From positions 1 through 23,053 of the forward strand of contig JBFGCM010000062.1 of the NCBI GenBank assembly GCA_041581135.1: a stretch of 23,053 nucleotides of DNA, in the 5' to 3' direction. Positions 1 to 6,097 of the stretch are shown here, piece by piece. The position numbers were made by a program, and so were the translations under genes. This DNA is from JBFGCM01 sp041581135 (GTDB lineage Bacteria > Actinomycetota > Acidimicrobiia > Spongiisociales > UBA5794). The notes below the pieces were generated by a model. The model did no database searches and had not been told where the DNA came from. It saw nothing but the letters and a program-made list of their open reading frames with translations. How positions within the stretch are numbered: position 1 is the first letter of the stretch; each line of letters starts with the position of its first letter.

Positions 1-1
1 G

Positions 2-574
2 GCATACCACGAAGGATTCCCCGGCCACCACCTACAGATCGGCACGGCGATGTACCACTCCGACCGCATCAGTCGGGGCCAGCGGCTCACCGTGTGGTAC
101 CCGGGCTACGGCGAGGGGTGGGCCCTCTACGCGGAGCGCCTCATGGGCGAGCTGGGCTACCTCGAGAACCCCGATCACCATTTTGGAATGCTGGCGAAGC
201 ATCTGTACCGGGCGACCCGCGTCGTGGTGGACATCGGCCTCCATCTGGGGCTCGACATCCCTGCCACGGCGCCCATGTACCCGGGCGAGCCATGGAGCTT
301 CGAACGCGCCGTCGACTACATGAAGACATACGGTTTCCGCACGGACGCCCAGGCCCCCAACGAGGTACTGCGCTACCTGGGGTGGGCCGGGCAGGCCATC
401 TCCTACAAACTCGGGGAGCGGGAGATCCTGGCCATGCGTCGGGCCGCACAGGCCCGGGACGGCTTCGATCCGAAGGTTTTCCACTCGAAGCTGGTCGGTC
501 ACGGCTCCATGCGCCTCGACCTGTTGCGACAAGTCGTGCTCGACGAACATCGAGAGCAGGAATCGGATAGCTGA
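2..574 (+). CDS. DUF885 family (putative metallopeptidase-like) protein, C-terminal part
   Basis: The gene enters from outside the window and only its last 190 residues are visible, so the true start is not here. The fragment opens almost at once with HEGFPGHHLQ, the HExxPGHxxQ-type motif typical of DUF885 proteins and thought to bind a metal. It is followed by GWALYAERLMGELGY, another conserved helix of that family. DUF885 proteins are usually 550-600 residues, so about one third is present. Substrates are unknown for most members; a peptidase or hydrolase role is inferred from the motif. The stop lies 29 bases before the ada-type gene, which appears to have its own promoter. No signal peptide can be judged because the N-terminus is missing. 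Confidence 0.85.
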   Translation, partial: AYHEGFPGHHLQIGTAMYHSDRISRGQRLTVWYPGYGEGWALYAERLMGELGYLENPDHHFGMLAKHLYRATRVVVDIGLHLGLDIPATAPMYPGEPWSFERAVDYMKTYGFRTDAQAPNEVLRYLGWAGQAISYKLGEREILAMRRAAQARDGFDPKVFHSKLVGHGSMRLDLLRQVVLDEHREQESDS

Positions 575-590
575 CCCGGTATGAGTGGCA

Positions 591-596
591 TACGGT
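591..596 (+). promoter_or_regulatory. Putative -10 box for the Ada-type gene (leaderless arrangement)
   Basis: TACGGT fits the actinobacterial TANNNT -10 pattern and lies 7 bases before the ATG, so transcription would begin at or next to the start codon. There is no Shine-Dalgarno sequence in the gap. I see no good -35 hexamer, so this rests on the -10 match and its position only. Confidence 0.4.
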
Positions 597-603
597 TGAG
601 CCC

Positions 604-1650
604 ATGAAGACACATACCTCCACCGACGACGAGCGCTGGACGGCGGTAGTCGAGCGCGACGCAGGCGCCGACGGATCATTCGTCCTGGCCGTGCGCACCA
701 CGAAGATCTACTGCCGGCCATCGTGCCCGGCACGGACCCCGCACCGGCACAACACCGAGTTCTATCCCCGTCCCGAGGATGCCAGGACCGCCGGATACCG
801 TCCATGCAAGCGATGCCATCCCGATGCGGAGGTGACACCGCAGGTGGCGCTGATCCGGAGCGCCTGTGCCCTCATCGACGACGCCACCACCCTCCTGACA
901 ACCGAAGCACTGGCAGCATCTCTAGGGGTCAGCCGTTCCCATCTGCACCGCACGTTCAAGGAGCTGACCGGCGTCACGCCCCGTCAGTACGCCGCGGGCC
1001 GGCGCACTGCGCGGCTCAAGGCGCTGCTCGCCGAGGGCGAACCGGTGGCGACGGCCCAGTACCTCGCCGGCTTCGGTTCGAGCCGGGGACTGTACGAAGC
1101 GGCGGACGACGAGCTGGGCATGACGCCTGCTACATACCGCAACGGCGGCGCCGGCGTGACGATGGCGTACTCCATCGTCGATACCCCGTTTGGTCACGTG
1201 CTGGTGGGAGCCACCCCCAAGGGCATCGCGTCCGTCATGCTGGGTGACCGGCCCGACGACTTGGCGATCCAAATCCGCATGGAGTACCCGAACGCCGTCA
1301 TCGTTCGGGACGAGTCTGCCCTTGCAGAAGCAACCGCCGCCATCGTGGAGCACCTAGCCGGCAGCCGACCCAGCCTCGATCTCCCGCTCGACGTGCAAGC
1401 GACCGCCTTCCAACGCCAGGTGTGGGATGCCCTGCGCCGTATCCCCCGTGGCGCCACGAAGACGTATGGCGAGGTCGCCGAGATGATCGGGCAGCCGACG
1501 GCAGCCCGGGCCGTCGCTGCGGCGTGCGCCGCCAATCCCGTTGCCCTGGTGACCCCGTGCCACCGCGGTGTTCGTGCCGACGGATCGGCGGGAGGCTATC
1601 GGTGGGGCGAGGCCCGCAAGCAAGCCCTGCTCGCCGCCGAGCAGGCATGA
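604..1650 (+). CDS. ada: Ada-type bifunctional DNA repair protein / transcriptional regulator (methylated-DNA--cysteine S-methyltransferase)
   Basis: The protein removes methyl groups from DNA by transferring them irreversibly to its own cysteines and probably activates its own regulon. All three Ada modules are present in 348 residues, close to the 354 of E. coli Ada. Residues 1-80 form the phosphotriester-repair zinc domain with Cys37, Cys41, Cys68 and Cys71 (IYCRPSC and PCKRC); the first would be the methyl acceptor. Residues 83-178 are an AraC-type double helix-turn-helix (LAASLGVSRSHLHRTFKE, then GFGSSRGLYEAADDELGMTP). Residues 188-348 are the O6-alkylguanine transferase with the active site PCHR at 318-321 (Cys319), followed by the usual SAGGYRWG segment. 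The ATG at 604 follows a TACGGT box by 7 bases. No alkA or second repair gene follows; the next gene is an ArsR-type regulator. Confidence 0.95.
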   Translation: MKTHTSTDDERWTAVVERDAGADGSFVLAVRTTKIYCRPSCPARTPHRHNTEFYPRPEDARTAGYRPCKRCHPDAEVTPQVALIRSACALIDDATTLLTTEALAASLGVSRSHLHRTFKELTGVTPRQYAAGRRTARLKALLAEGEPVATAQYLAGFGSSRGLYEAADDELGMTPATYRNGGAGVTMAYSIVDTPFGHVLVGATPKGIASVMLGDRPDDLAIQIRMEYPNAVIVRDESALAEATAAIVEHLAGSRPSLDLPLDVQATAFQRQVWDALRRIPRGATKTYGEVAEMIGQPTAARAVAAACAANPVALVTPCHRGVRADGSAGGYRWGEARKQALLAAEQA

Positions 1651-1657
1651 TCCGAGG

Positions 1658-1671
1658 GGGCCGTTGGTCCC
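1658..1671. promoter_or_regulatory. GGGCC-N4-GTCCC palindrome upstream of the ArsR-type gene
   Basis: GGGCC GTTG GTCCC is an imperfect dyad 78 bases before the proposed ArsR start. Its reverse complement shares the core GGGACCAACG with a second copy at 2136. It resembles the GGGAC-N4-GTCCC boxes bound by DosR/DevR-type response regulators, but that link is by resemblance only. The centre is 53 bases before the centre of the TTGTGA palindrome. Confidence 0.4.
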
Positions 1672-1705
1672 TACCGGCGTTCATCGTTGCACGAAATACT
1701 GGAAT

Positions 1706-1729
1706 TGCTTGTGAGCGCATTCACAAGCA
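1706..1729. promoter_or_regulatory. Palindromic operator TTGTGA-N6-TCACAA before the ArsR-type gene
   Basis: The site is a perfect inverted repeat with 9-base arms (TGCTTGTGA and TCACAAGCA) around a 6-base spacer, ending 19 bases before the ATG at 1749. The same core occurs upstream of the membrane-protein gene. The most economical reading is an autoregulatory operator for the adjacent ArsR-type protein. The core TGTGA-N6-TCACA is also exactly the consensus of CRP/GlxR-family regulators, so a cAMP-receptor-type protein is a real alternative. Confidence 0.7.
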
Positions 1730-1748
1730 GACCGTGGAATGGCCGACG

Positions 1749-2102
1749 ATGTCGCTTCCCGTGCGACCACAGTGCGATGATCCGGCGAGCGTCGATGCGC
1801 TCCCGATGAACCGAGAATTGCTGGCGCGCATCGCCAAGTCACTGGCGCACCCGGAGCGCATCAGGATCATCGAACTGTTCGCCGAGCGCCGCCCGCTCAT
1901 GGCCCACGAGATCGCCGCTCACTCCACACTGGCGCAGTCCACCGTCTCCGAACACCTGCAAATACTCCGTCGTGCCGGGCTCCTTTCGGTGAAGCGGGAC
2001 GGTCCGCGCACGTGGTACTGCATGCAGCGGCCCGTGCTCGAGACGTTTACCGCGGCGACACGTCGCCTGACCCATGTGGTTGAACTCAAGGATGTCAGCT
2101 GA
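1749..2102 (+). CDS. ArsR-family winged helix-turn-helix transcriptional regulator
   Basis: A 117-residue regulator that most likely represses from a palindromic operator. Residues 22-105 form the winged helix: LARIAKSLAHPERIRIIELF, then the recognition helix region QSTVSEHLQILRRAGLL (63-79) and the wing VKRDGPRTWYCM. The metal-binding ELCVCDL motif of classical ArsR/SmtB is absent. Only Cys9 and Cys91 are present, so the signal is probably not arsenite bound in the classical way and cannot be read from the sequence. I chose the ATG at 1749 because a GGAA stretch lies 9 bases upstream; an in-frame GTG at 1734 is an alternative and the ATG at 1806 would still keep the whole fold. The operator lies just upstream, and a second copy precedes the next gene, making that membrane protein the probable target. 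Confidence 0.85.
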   Translation: MSLPVRPQCDDPASVDALPMNRELLARIAKSLAHPERIRIIELFAERRPLMAHEIAAHSTLAQSTVSEHLQILRRAGLLSVKRDGPRTWYCMQRPVLETFTAATRRLTHVVELKDVS

Positions 2103-2135
2103 CCCGCCGATGGGAAGACAAGGTCCCCGCAGACA

Positions 2136-2149
2136 GGGACCAACGACCC
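2136..2149. promoter_or_regulatory. GGGAC-N4-GACCC palindrome upstream of the membrane-protein gene
   Basis: GGGAC CAAC GACCC is the partner of the site at 1658 and shares the core GGGACCAACG with it. Its centre is 55 bases before the centre of the second TTGTGA palindrome. The 5' part also forms an inverted repeat with GGTCCC at 2122-2127 (8-base loop). There is no T-run after that hairpin, so a terminator is unlikely. Confidence 0.4.
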
Positions 2150-2188
2150 TATCGACCATCGACGAATCACGAAATGATCTGCGTGAGA

Positions 2189-2206
2189 TTGTGAATAGTT
2201 TCACAA
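2189..2206. promoter_or_regulatory. Second TTGTGA-N6-TCACAA operator, before the membrane-protein gene
   Basis: The half-sites and the 6-base spacing match those of the site at 1709-1726; only the spacer differs. It ends 23 bases before the ATG of the membrane protein and 11 bases before its ribosome binding site. It would therefore overlap the promoter or the transcription start and suits repression. Binding by the neighbouring ArsR-type protein is inference. Confidence 0.7.
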
Positions 2207-2217
2207 ACAACGGAACC

Positions 2218-2223
2218 AGGAGG
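2218..2223 (+). promoter_or_regulatory. Strong ribosome binding site fixing the start at 2230
   Basis: AGGAGG lies 6 bases before the ATG. The open frame continues upstream past the operator, but this near-perfect Shine-Dalgarno sequence decides for the internal ATG at 2230. Confidence 0.85.
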
Positions 2224-2229
2224 AACTTC

Positions 2230-2979
2230 ATGGCAAAGCGACTGCGAGCACTTGGCATCGTGCTGCTGGTGGTCGGCGTGATCTTCGCCTTCGCCGGCGG
2301 TGTCGCGTACTCCAAGGTGCAGGACGGCTACGGCTCGCTCCAAGCATTCAGCGAGGCGCAGAACGTCACGTTGAGCTACAACGAAGATGGGCAGCTCATC
2401 GACCGGGGCACCGTCGAGGGAGCAGACGCGATCATGACGATGCTCACCGACACCTGGGGATACCCAGTGGTGGTGGCGGACCTCGATCCCAATGACCCGC
2501 TGGTCAACACCGCGTCCGAATACATGTTCATGATGGCGACCATCGGATATCACGTCCTCCACGGCACGCAAACCGTGGTCCTGGACGAGGATGTCGAATA
2601 CAACGGCGAAGTCTTCACGGCCGGCGAGTACGAAGTCGCGGTCAACGAAGTGGGCAGCGCCGACCGAGTCGCCGCAGGCGTCGGCGGATACTGGACCGAC
2701 TTCGACCGCAGGCACCCGCTGGAGGGCCCGGCCCGCAGCCAGGCGTGGAGCGGAACCGCTCACGGCCTCGTCGGTGAGTTGGGCGTTGGCACCGTCACGC
2801 ATTCGGCGCTGCAGATGGGTCTGGCGATCTCCGGCATCTTGGCCGGAATCGGACTCACCCTGATGCTGGCAGGTGGCGGACTGTTCTGGGTCGGCAGCAG
2901 CCGCAAAGAAGCCGCCTTTGATGCCATCACGGCACCGCTGGAGGACGCGACTCCCAAGGAGCCGGCAACCGTCAGCTGA
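2230..2979 (+). CDS. Two-segment membrane protein with conserved extracytoplasmic domain, function unknown
   Basis: A 249-residue protein with one hydrophobic segment at about 8-27 (an uncleaved signal anchor is likely) and a second near 195-223 (ALQMGLAISGILAGIGLTLMLAGGGLFWVG), followed by a short polar tail. The roughly 165 residues between them are acidic and probably lie outside the membrane. They contain the well-formed stretches DRGTVEGADAIMTMLTD, DLDPNDPLVNTASEYM and WSGTAHGLVGELGVGTVTHS. I do not recognise a catalytic motif. The protein resembles actinobacterial membrane proteins that databases often mislabel as ring-opening dioxygenases; I would not carry over that name. It is the last gene before a strong terminator. 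Its promoter carries the same palindrome as that of the ArsR-type gene, so the two probably respond together to one stress signal. Confidence 0.75.
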   Translation: MAKRLRALGIVLLVVGVIFAFAGGVAYSKVQDGYGSLQAFSEAQNVTLSYNEDGQLIDRGTVEGADAIMTMLTDTWGYPVVVADLDPNDPLVNTASEYMFMMATIGYHVLHGTQTVVLDEDVEYNGEVFTAGEYEVAVNEVGSADRVAAGVGGYWTDFDRRHPLEGPARSQAWSGTAHGLVGELGVGTVTHSALQMGLAISGILAGIGLTLMLAGGGLFWVGSSRKEAAFDAITAPLEDATPKEPATVS

Positions 2980-3015
2980 GAGTTCAGGAGACACAGCACC
3001 CATCCGACCCCCCTC

Positions 3016-3055
3016 CTGGGCCGGGGCCCCACAAGGCCCCGGCCCAGTCTTTGTC
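3016..3055 (+). terminator. Intrinsic terminator after the membrane-protein gene
   Basis: A perfect 13-base-pair GC-rich stem (CTGGGCCGGGGCC with its complement at 3035-3047), a 6-base loop and a T-rich tail TCTTTGTC. It lies 36 bases after the stop codon. The gene on the other side converges on it, ending at 3072, but there is no matching T-run for the - strand, so it mainly serves the + strand. Confidence 0.9.
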
Positions 3056-3071
3056 GTGACGCGATGCCGGG

Positions 3072-4040
3072 TCACTCATGCGGCCACCAACTCCGGCGTC
3101 CCCGCGGCTTACCGAAGTGCTTGGGCCATACCTCGCCACCGAACTCCCCCGCCTCGTCCCGGGCGGCCAGGTCCAGCAACGGTTCCAGTGCGAAGCGCTC
3201 GTCGTCGATTCTCTCCATGACATCGCCCAAGCGGCGGTAGCGAGCCCCGAACGTGTTCATCGGGAAGTCCGCCAGCTCGGCTACGGGCACCTCGTCCCAC
3301 TGCAAAGGCGCCGACACCCAACCGGTAGGGCGCACCGAGTAGGCGCTGGCGACGGTGCGATCCCGGCTGTTCTGGTTGTAGTCCACGAACACTCCGTGCC
3401 GATCCTCCTTCCACCACGCCGTGGTCACGACATCGGGTCGGCGCCGCTCGACCTCCCGGCCGAAGGCGAGCGCAGCCTTTCGCACCTCGAGAAACGTGTA
3501 GCGGGGCTCGATGCGCACGTAGACGTGCATACCCTTCGATCCCGATGTCTTGGGATAGCCCCCATACCCGAAGTCGGTCAGGACCTCGTTCACCACGAGT
3601 GCCACCTCTTGCACGTCCGACCATGAGGCCTCGGGAGTCGGATCGAGATCGATGCGCAGCTCGTCGGCGTTCTCCACGTGCTCCACGCGCGTCGGCCACG
3701 GGTTGAGGTCGATGCAGTTGAGCTGCGCCATCCAGATGATGTCGTAAGGAGTGCGAGGCACGAAGTAGCCGGCCGTCCGCCCCGACGGAAACTCGACGAA
3801 GAACCGCTCGCCGGCCGATGCGGGCGCCCGCTTCTGATAGAACGGCTTCTCGCCGACGCCGCGCGGCCATCGCTTGAGCATGGTGGGACGCCCAAACACT
3901 CCCGCCAGAGCTCCATCGACACACGTACGGAAGTGCTCCACCACATCGAGCTTCGTCCAGCCCTGTTTCGGGAACATGACCTTGTCCGGGCTGGTGATGG
4001 TGATCTCGTCACCATCGATGTCGAGGATCACCTCGTCCAC
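3072..4040 (-). CDS. LigD-type stand-alone primase/polymerase domain protein (PolDom)
   Basis: A 322-residue archaeo-eukaryotic-primase-type polymerase of the LigD family, which in bacterial non-homologous end joining fills gaps with dNTPs or rNTPs at broken ends. The family motifs are all visible: the paired catalytic aspartates in ELRIDLDPTPE (Asp131, Asp133), the nucleotide-binding SGSKGMHVYVRI (166-177) and the third acidic residue in VFVDYNQN (Asp220). The N-terminal SPDKVMFPKQGWTKLDVVEHF is typical of LigD polymerase domains. No ligase or phosphoesterase domain is attached, and neither Ku nor a ligase gene is in the window. The open frame continues 94 codons upstream with non-family sequence that runs through the preceding gene, so I place the start at the GTG at 4040. 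It lies 76 bases after the split-barrel gene on the same strand. Confidence 0.9.
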   Translation of the reverse strand: MDEVILDIDGDEITITSPDKVMFPKQGWTKLDVVEHFRTCVDGALAGVFGRPTMLKRWPRGVGEKPFYQKRAPASAGERFFVEFPSGRTAGYFVPRTPYDIIWMAQLNCIDLNPWPTRVEHVENADELRIDLDPTPEASWSDVQEVALVVNEVLTDFGYGGYPKTSGSKGMHVYVRIEPRYTFLEVRKAALAFGREVERRRPDVVTTAWWKEDRHGVFVDYNQNSRDRTVASAYSVRPTGWVSAPLQWDEVPVAELADFPMNTFGARYRRLGDVMERIDDERFALEPLLDLAARDEAGEFGGEVWPKHFGKPRGRRSWWPHE

Positions 4041-4116
4041 AGGCCCAGTCTGGCGCAACTCGCACCGCGACTCCCGCCGTCGTCCGGCAGATCGGGGGTG
4101 GGGGGGCTCGGACGCC

Positions 4117-4641
4117 TCACTCCGTCGCTTCGCCGGCAGGCCAGTTGCGTGCCTGCGGGAAGTCCTCATCCTCAGCGTCGTCATCGGTCTCGGCGTCGTC
4201 CGGCATGCCGGCCCGCCACTCCTCCCGGCCCCCGAGCCCGAACCGGCGCAGCACCACCGCTCGGACCGGTCGGATCTCCAGGAAGCACGTGTCCAAACTG
4301 CCGTCCGGTCCCCCCGGGGCAAACTCGTTCACGTCGTAGGACATCACACCCGACCACAGCCGGCGCCGGTCCTCACGGCTGTCGAGCACGCGGGCCGTTC
4401 CCCAGATCATGAGGTGATCCCAGCCGGTGGCCTCGCTGACCTGGTAGTGCAACAGCACGCTCGATCCGCGACGGATGTTGCGGATCTTGACATCGCGGGT
4501 GCCGGCCATGGCATAGAACCGGTCGTTGTGCACATCGACGTGGATCGGGACGGTGTGTGGGTCTCCATTCGGGGTCACGGTGGCCAGATACGCAATAGGC
4601 CCCAGCCGGTAAGCGGCAGCGATGAGTCCCCTGAAATCCAC
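4117..4641 (-). CDS. Pyridoxamine 5'-phosphate oxidase-like split-barrel protein (FMN or F420 binding)
   Basis: A 174-residue protein with the beginning typical of the split-barrel fold: IAYLATVTPNGDPHTVPIHVDVHNDRFYAMAGTRDVKIRNIRRGSSVLLHYQ. This corresponds to the first strands of the barrel, the NGxPHxxPI turn and the cofactor phosphate-binding Arg/Lys segment. Such proteins bind FMN, F420 or haem and carry out reductions or oxidations; the substrate cannot be read off. The C-terminus ends in an acidic tail (DDAETDDDAEDEDFP, about 146-160) outside the usual fold. The GTG start at 4641 is supported by a TAGATT box 6 bases upstream. It is followed on the same strand by the LigD-type polymerase gene, perhaps as one transcript. 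Confidence 0.8.
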   Translation of the reverse strand: MDFRGLIAAAYRLGPIAYLATVTPNGDPHTVPIHVDVHNDRFYAMAGTRDVKIRNIRRGSSVLLHYQVSEATGWDHLMIWGTARVLDSREDRRRLWSGVMSYDVNEFAPGGPDGSLDTCFLEIRPVRAVVLRRFGLGGREEWRAGMPDDAETDDDAEDEDFPQARNWPAGEATE

Positions 4642-4987
4642 GGCCGCAATCTATCGGATGGAGGCCGGCTCGAGCCGGACGTGAGGCCACTACGATGCGG
4701 GCGCACGGCACCGATGTCCTTGCTCAACGCCAAGAGACGTCGACACACGTCACCTACCACAAGACGGCCACGATCGACACCTCCGATCGCGGGCACTACG
4801 CGGCGACGCCCCACGGCCGGCGATCGAGGGGCGGCGGCGGCGGGCGGAATCGACGGCGGCACGGGTACAGGAGCGACGCTCCCCGAAGAAGGCACAGTCC
4901 TCGTCAGAGCCCGGAAATACTCGCATTCTGTGGAATTCGGGATAACGTTCCAGTGGCCGGAGCGACAAGCTGTCCGAGAAGGAGTGC
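4642..4987. other. Intergenic region between divergent split-barrel and HU genes
   Basis: This 346-base stretch holds the short - strand promoter of the split-barrel gene at its left end and must contain the HU promoter at its right end. Short frames through it have no recognisable protein similarity and cross into HU. The composition drops in GC only over about 4913-4955, where GATAAC/TAACGT near 4940 is a possible -10 for HU, without a good -35. I see no hairpin or RNA gene in the rest. Confidence 0.5.
4648..4653 (-). promoter_or_regulatory. Putative -10 box for the split-barrel gene (leaderless arrangement)
   Basis: On the - strand TAGATT lies exactly 6 bases before the GTG start at 4641, with no Shine-Dalgarno sequence between. 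The same hexamer and spacing occur before aceE at 21952. No clear -35 is visible. Confidence 0.45.
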
Positions 4988-5284
4988 ATGGTGAACAAGA
5001 CCGAGATGGCGAAGAAGCTCGCCAAGAACACCGACCTCACACAGGCCAAGGCCGCCGAGGTCATCGACGAGATCTTCGATACCCAGCCAGGCAAAGGCAT
5101 CATTGCCATCGAGCTCGATGCGGGACGGAAAGTGTCGATTGCGGGCTTCGGGACCTTCGAGACCCGCCGCCGCAAGGCCCGTCAGGGTCGGAACCCCGCC
5201 ACCGGCGCCCCGTTGCACATCCCCGCCACCACCGTGGCGGCATTCAAGGCAGCCAAGGGCCTCAAGGAGCGGGTAGCCGACTGA
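4988..5284 (+). CDS. HU-family DNA-binding protein
   Basis: A 98-residue histone-like protein that bends and compacts DNA as a dimer in the nucleoid. It opens with the family N-terminus MVNKTEMAKKLAKNTDLTQAKAAEVIDEIF, has the conserved turn VSIAGFGTFETRRRKARQGRNPATG (the proline-tipped DNA-intercalating arm, with RNPATG at about 68-73) and ends in the C-terminal helix TVAAFKAAKGLKERV. The length is that of ordinary bacterial HU. It lacks the long lysine/alanine-rich tail of mycobacterial HupB. AAGGAG at 4979-4984 precedes the ATG by 3 bases, a short spacing; a start at the in-frame GTG 4991 would give a more usual spacing and remove one residue. The gene stands alone and is closed by its own terminator. 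Confidence 0.95.
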   Translation: MVNKTEMAKKLAKNTDLTQAKAAEVIDEIFDTQPGKGIIAIELDAGRKVSIAGFGTFETRRRKARQGRNPATGAPLHIPATTVAAFKAAKGLKERVAD

Positions 5285-5307
5285 CGGCCAAACAGATTCG
5301 ACCAACG

Positions 5308-5337
5308 AAAGGGGACGGCACCGCCGTCCCCTTTCTC
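5308..5337 (+). terminator. Intrinsic terminator after the HU gene
   Basis: A perfect 12-base-pair stem (AAAGGGGACGGC with its complement at 5323-5334) with a 3-base loop, starting 23 bases after the HU stop. The distal arm ends in CTTT followed by CTC, so the T-run is short. The leading AAA on the proximal arm makes it potentially bidirectional. Confidence 0.85.
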
Positions 5338-5362
5338 GTGCGACCCTGAAGGCATGCTGATC

Positions 5363-5378
5363 TCTCATCGATCTCTCA
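5363..5378 (+). promoter_or_regulatory. TCTCA-N6-TCTCA direct repeat, probable response-regulator box
   Basis: Two TCTCA units spaced 11 bases start to start (one helical turn), as expected for tandem OmpR-family binding. A second copy at 7483-7498 matches it at 14 of 16 positions. The repeat ends only 15 bases before the ATG at 5394 (24 before the ATG at 5403), so it must overlap or abut the promoter of this two-component operon. Autoregulation is inferred. Confidence 0.6.
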
Positions 5379-5393
5379 CATCCCCTGGTCAGG

Positions 5394-6095
5394 ATGACGA
5401 AGATGTCGAATGTGAACCCTCCTGCACGGATTCTCGTGGTGGACGACGATGAGCGCATTGCGGCGTCGGTGCGACGCGCGCTGACGTACGAGGGATATGA
5501 CGTCGCCGTGGTCCACGACGGCCACGCCGCCCTCGACCACACGAGGAATCGGCAGCCCGACCTGGTCGTGCTCGACCTGATGCTGCCCGGGATAGACGGC
5601 CTGGAGGTGTGTCGTCGGCTGCGTGCAGACGGCGTGCGCACAGCCATCCTCATGCTCACCGCCCGTACTGCCGTGCCGGAACGGGTCGATGGACTCGATG
5701 CCGGAGCGGACGACTATCTGGTGAAGCCGTTCGCCCATCCCGAGCTCCTGGCGAGGGTCCGCACCCTGTTGCGGCGCCACGCCCCCAAGGCACGAGAGCT
5801 GCTCCGCTACGGCGACATCGTGATGGATGTGGCGGCGATGGACGTGCGCAGCGGCAACCGTCCGGTCGAGCTGACGGCCCTGGAGTTTCGGCTCCTCGAA
5901 CACTTCATGCGCAACCCCAGAGTCGTGCTCACGCGGGTCCAGATCCTCGAGGCGGTGTGGGGCCTGGATTCGGACACCACGTCCAACGTCGTCGACGTCT
6001 ACGTGCGGTACCTGCGCAAGAAGCTGGAAGCCGGCGGCGAACCCCGGCTGATCCAGACCATGCGCGGCGTCGGGTACAGCCTCAAGGACGCCTGA
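5394..6095 (+). CDS. OmpR/PhoB-family two-component response regulator
   Basis: A 233-residue DNA-binding response regulator. The receiver domain (about 12-125) has the acidic triad Asp17-Asp19, phospho-acceptor Asp61 in LVVLDLMLPG, Thr89 and Lys111 in DYLVKPF. The C-terminal winged helix (about 136-232) has ELTALEFRLLEHFMRNPRVVLTRVQILEAVWG, VDVYVRYLRKKL and a final IQTMRGVGYSL, the usual OmpR ending. It resembles the MprA/CutR type of actinobacteria. The stop is 2 bases before the kinase GTG, so the pair is translationally close. The ATG at 5394 has no good Shine-Dalgarno sequence. The ATG at 5403 lies 7 bases after a CAGGAT hexamer and could be a leaderless start, which would also leave more room for the operator at 5363. 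Confidence 0.95.
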   Translation: MTKMSNVNPPARILVVDDDERIAASVRRALTYEGYDVAVVHDGHAALDHTRNRQPDLVVLDLMLPGIDGLEVCRRLRADGVRTAILMLTARTAVPERVDGLDAGADDYLVKPFAHPELLARVRTLLRRHAPKARELLRYGDIVMDVAAMDVRSGNRPVELTALEFRLLEHFMRNPRVVLTRVQILEAVWGLDSDTTSNVVDVYVRYLRKKLEAGGEPRLIQTMRGVGYSLKDA

Positions 6096-6097
6096 CG

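Noticed and set aside
32..838. - strand frame across the DUF885 fragment and ada
   Set aside because: Antisense to two well-supported genes; no domain features.
2122..2141. GGTCCC-N8-GGGACC hairpin after the ArsR-type gene as a terminator
   Set aside because: No T-run follows on either strand, and the 3' half is better explained as part of the repeated GGGACCAACG dyad.
4695..4994. Small + strand frame between the split-barrel and HU genes
   Set aside because: Arg/Gly-rich, no ribosome binding site or similarity, and it overlaps the HU start.
3874..5349. + strand frame of 491 codons covering the split-barrel gene and HU
   Set aside because: It runs antisense to two - strand genes and through HU in another frame; low-complexity Arg/Pro composition indicates GC-driven openness.
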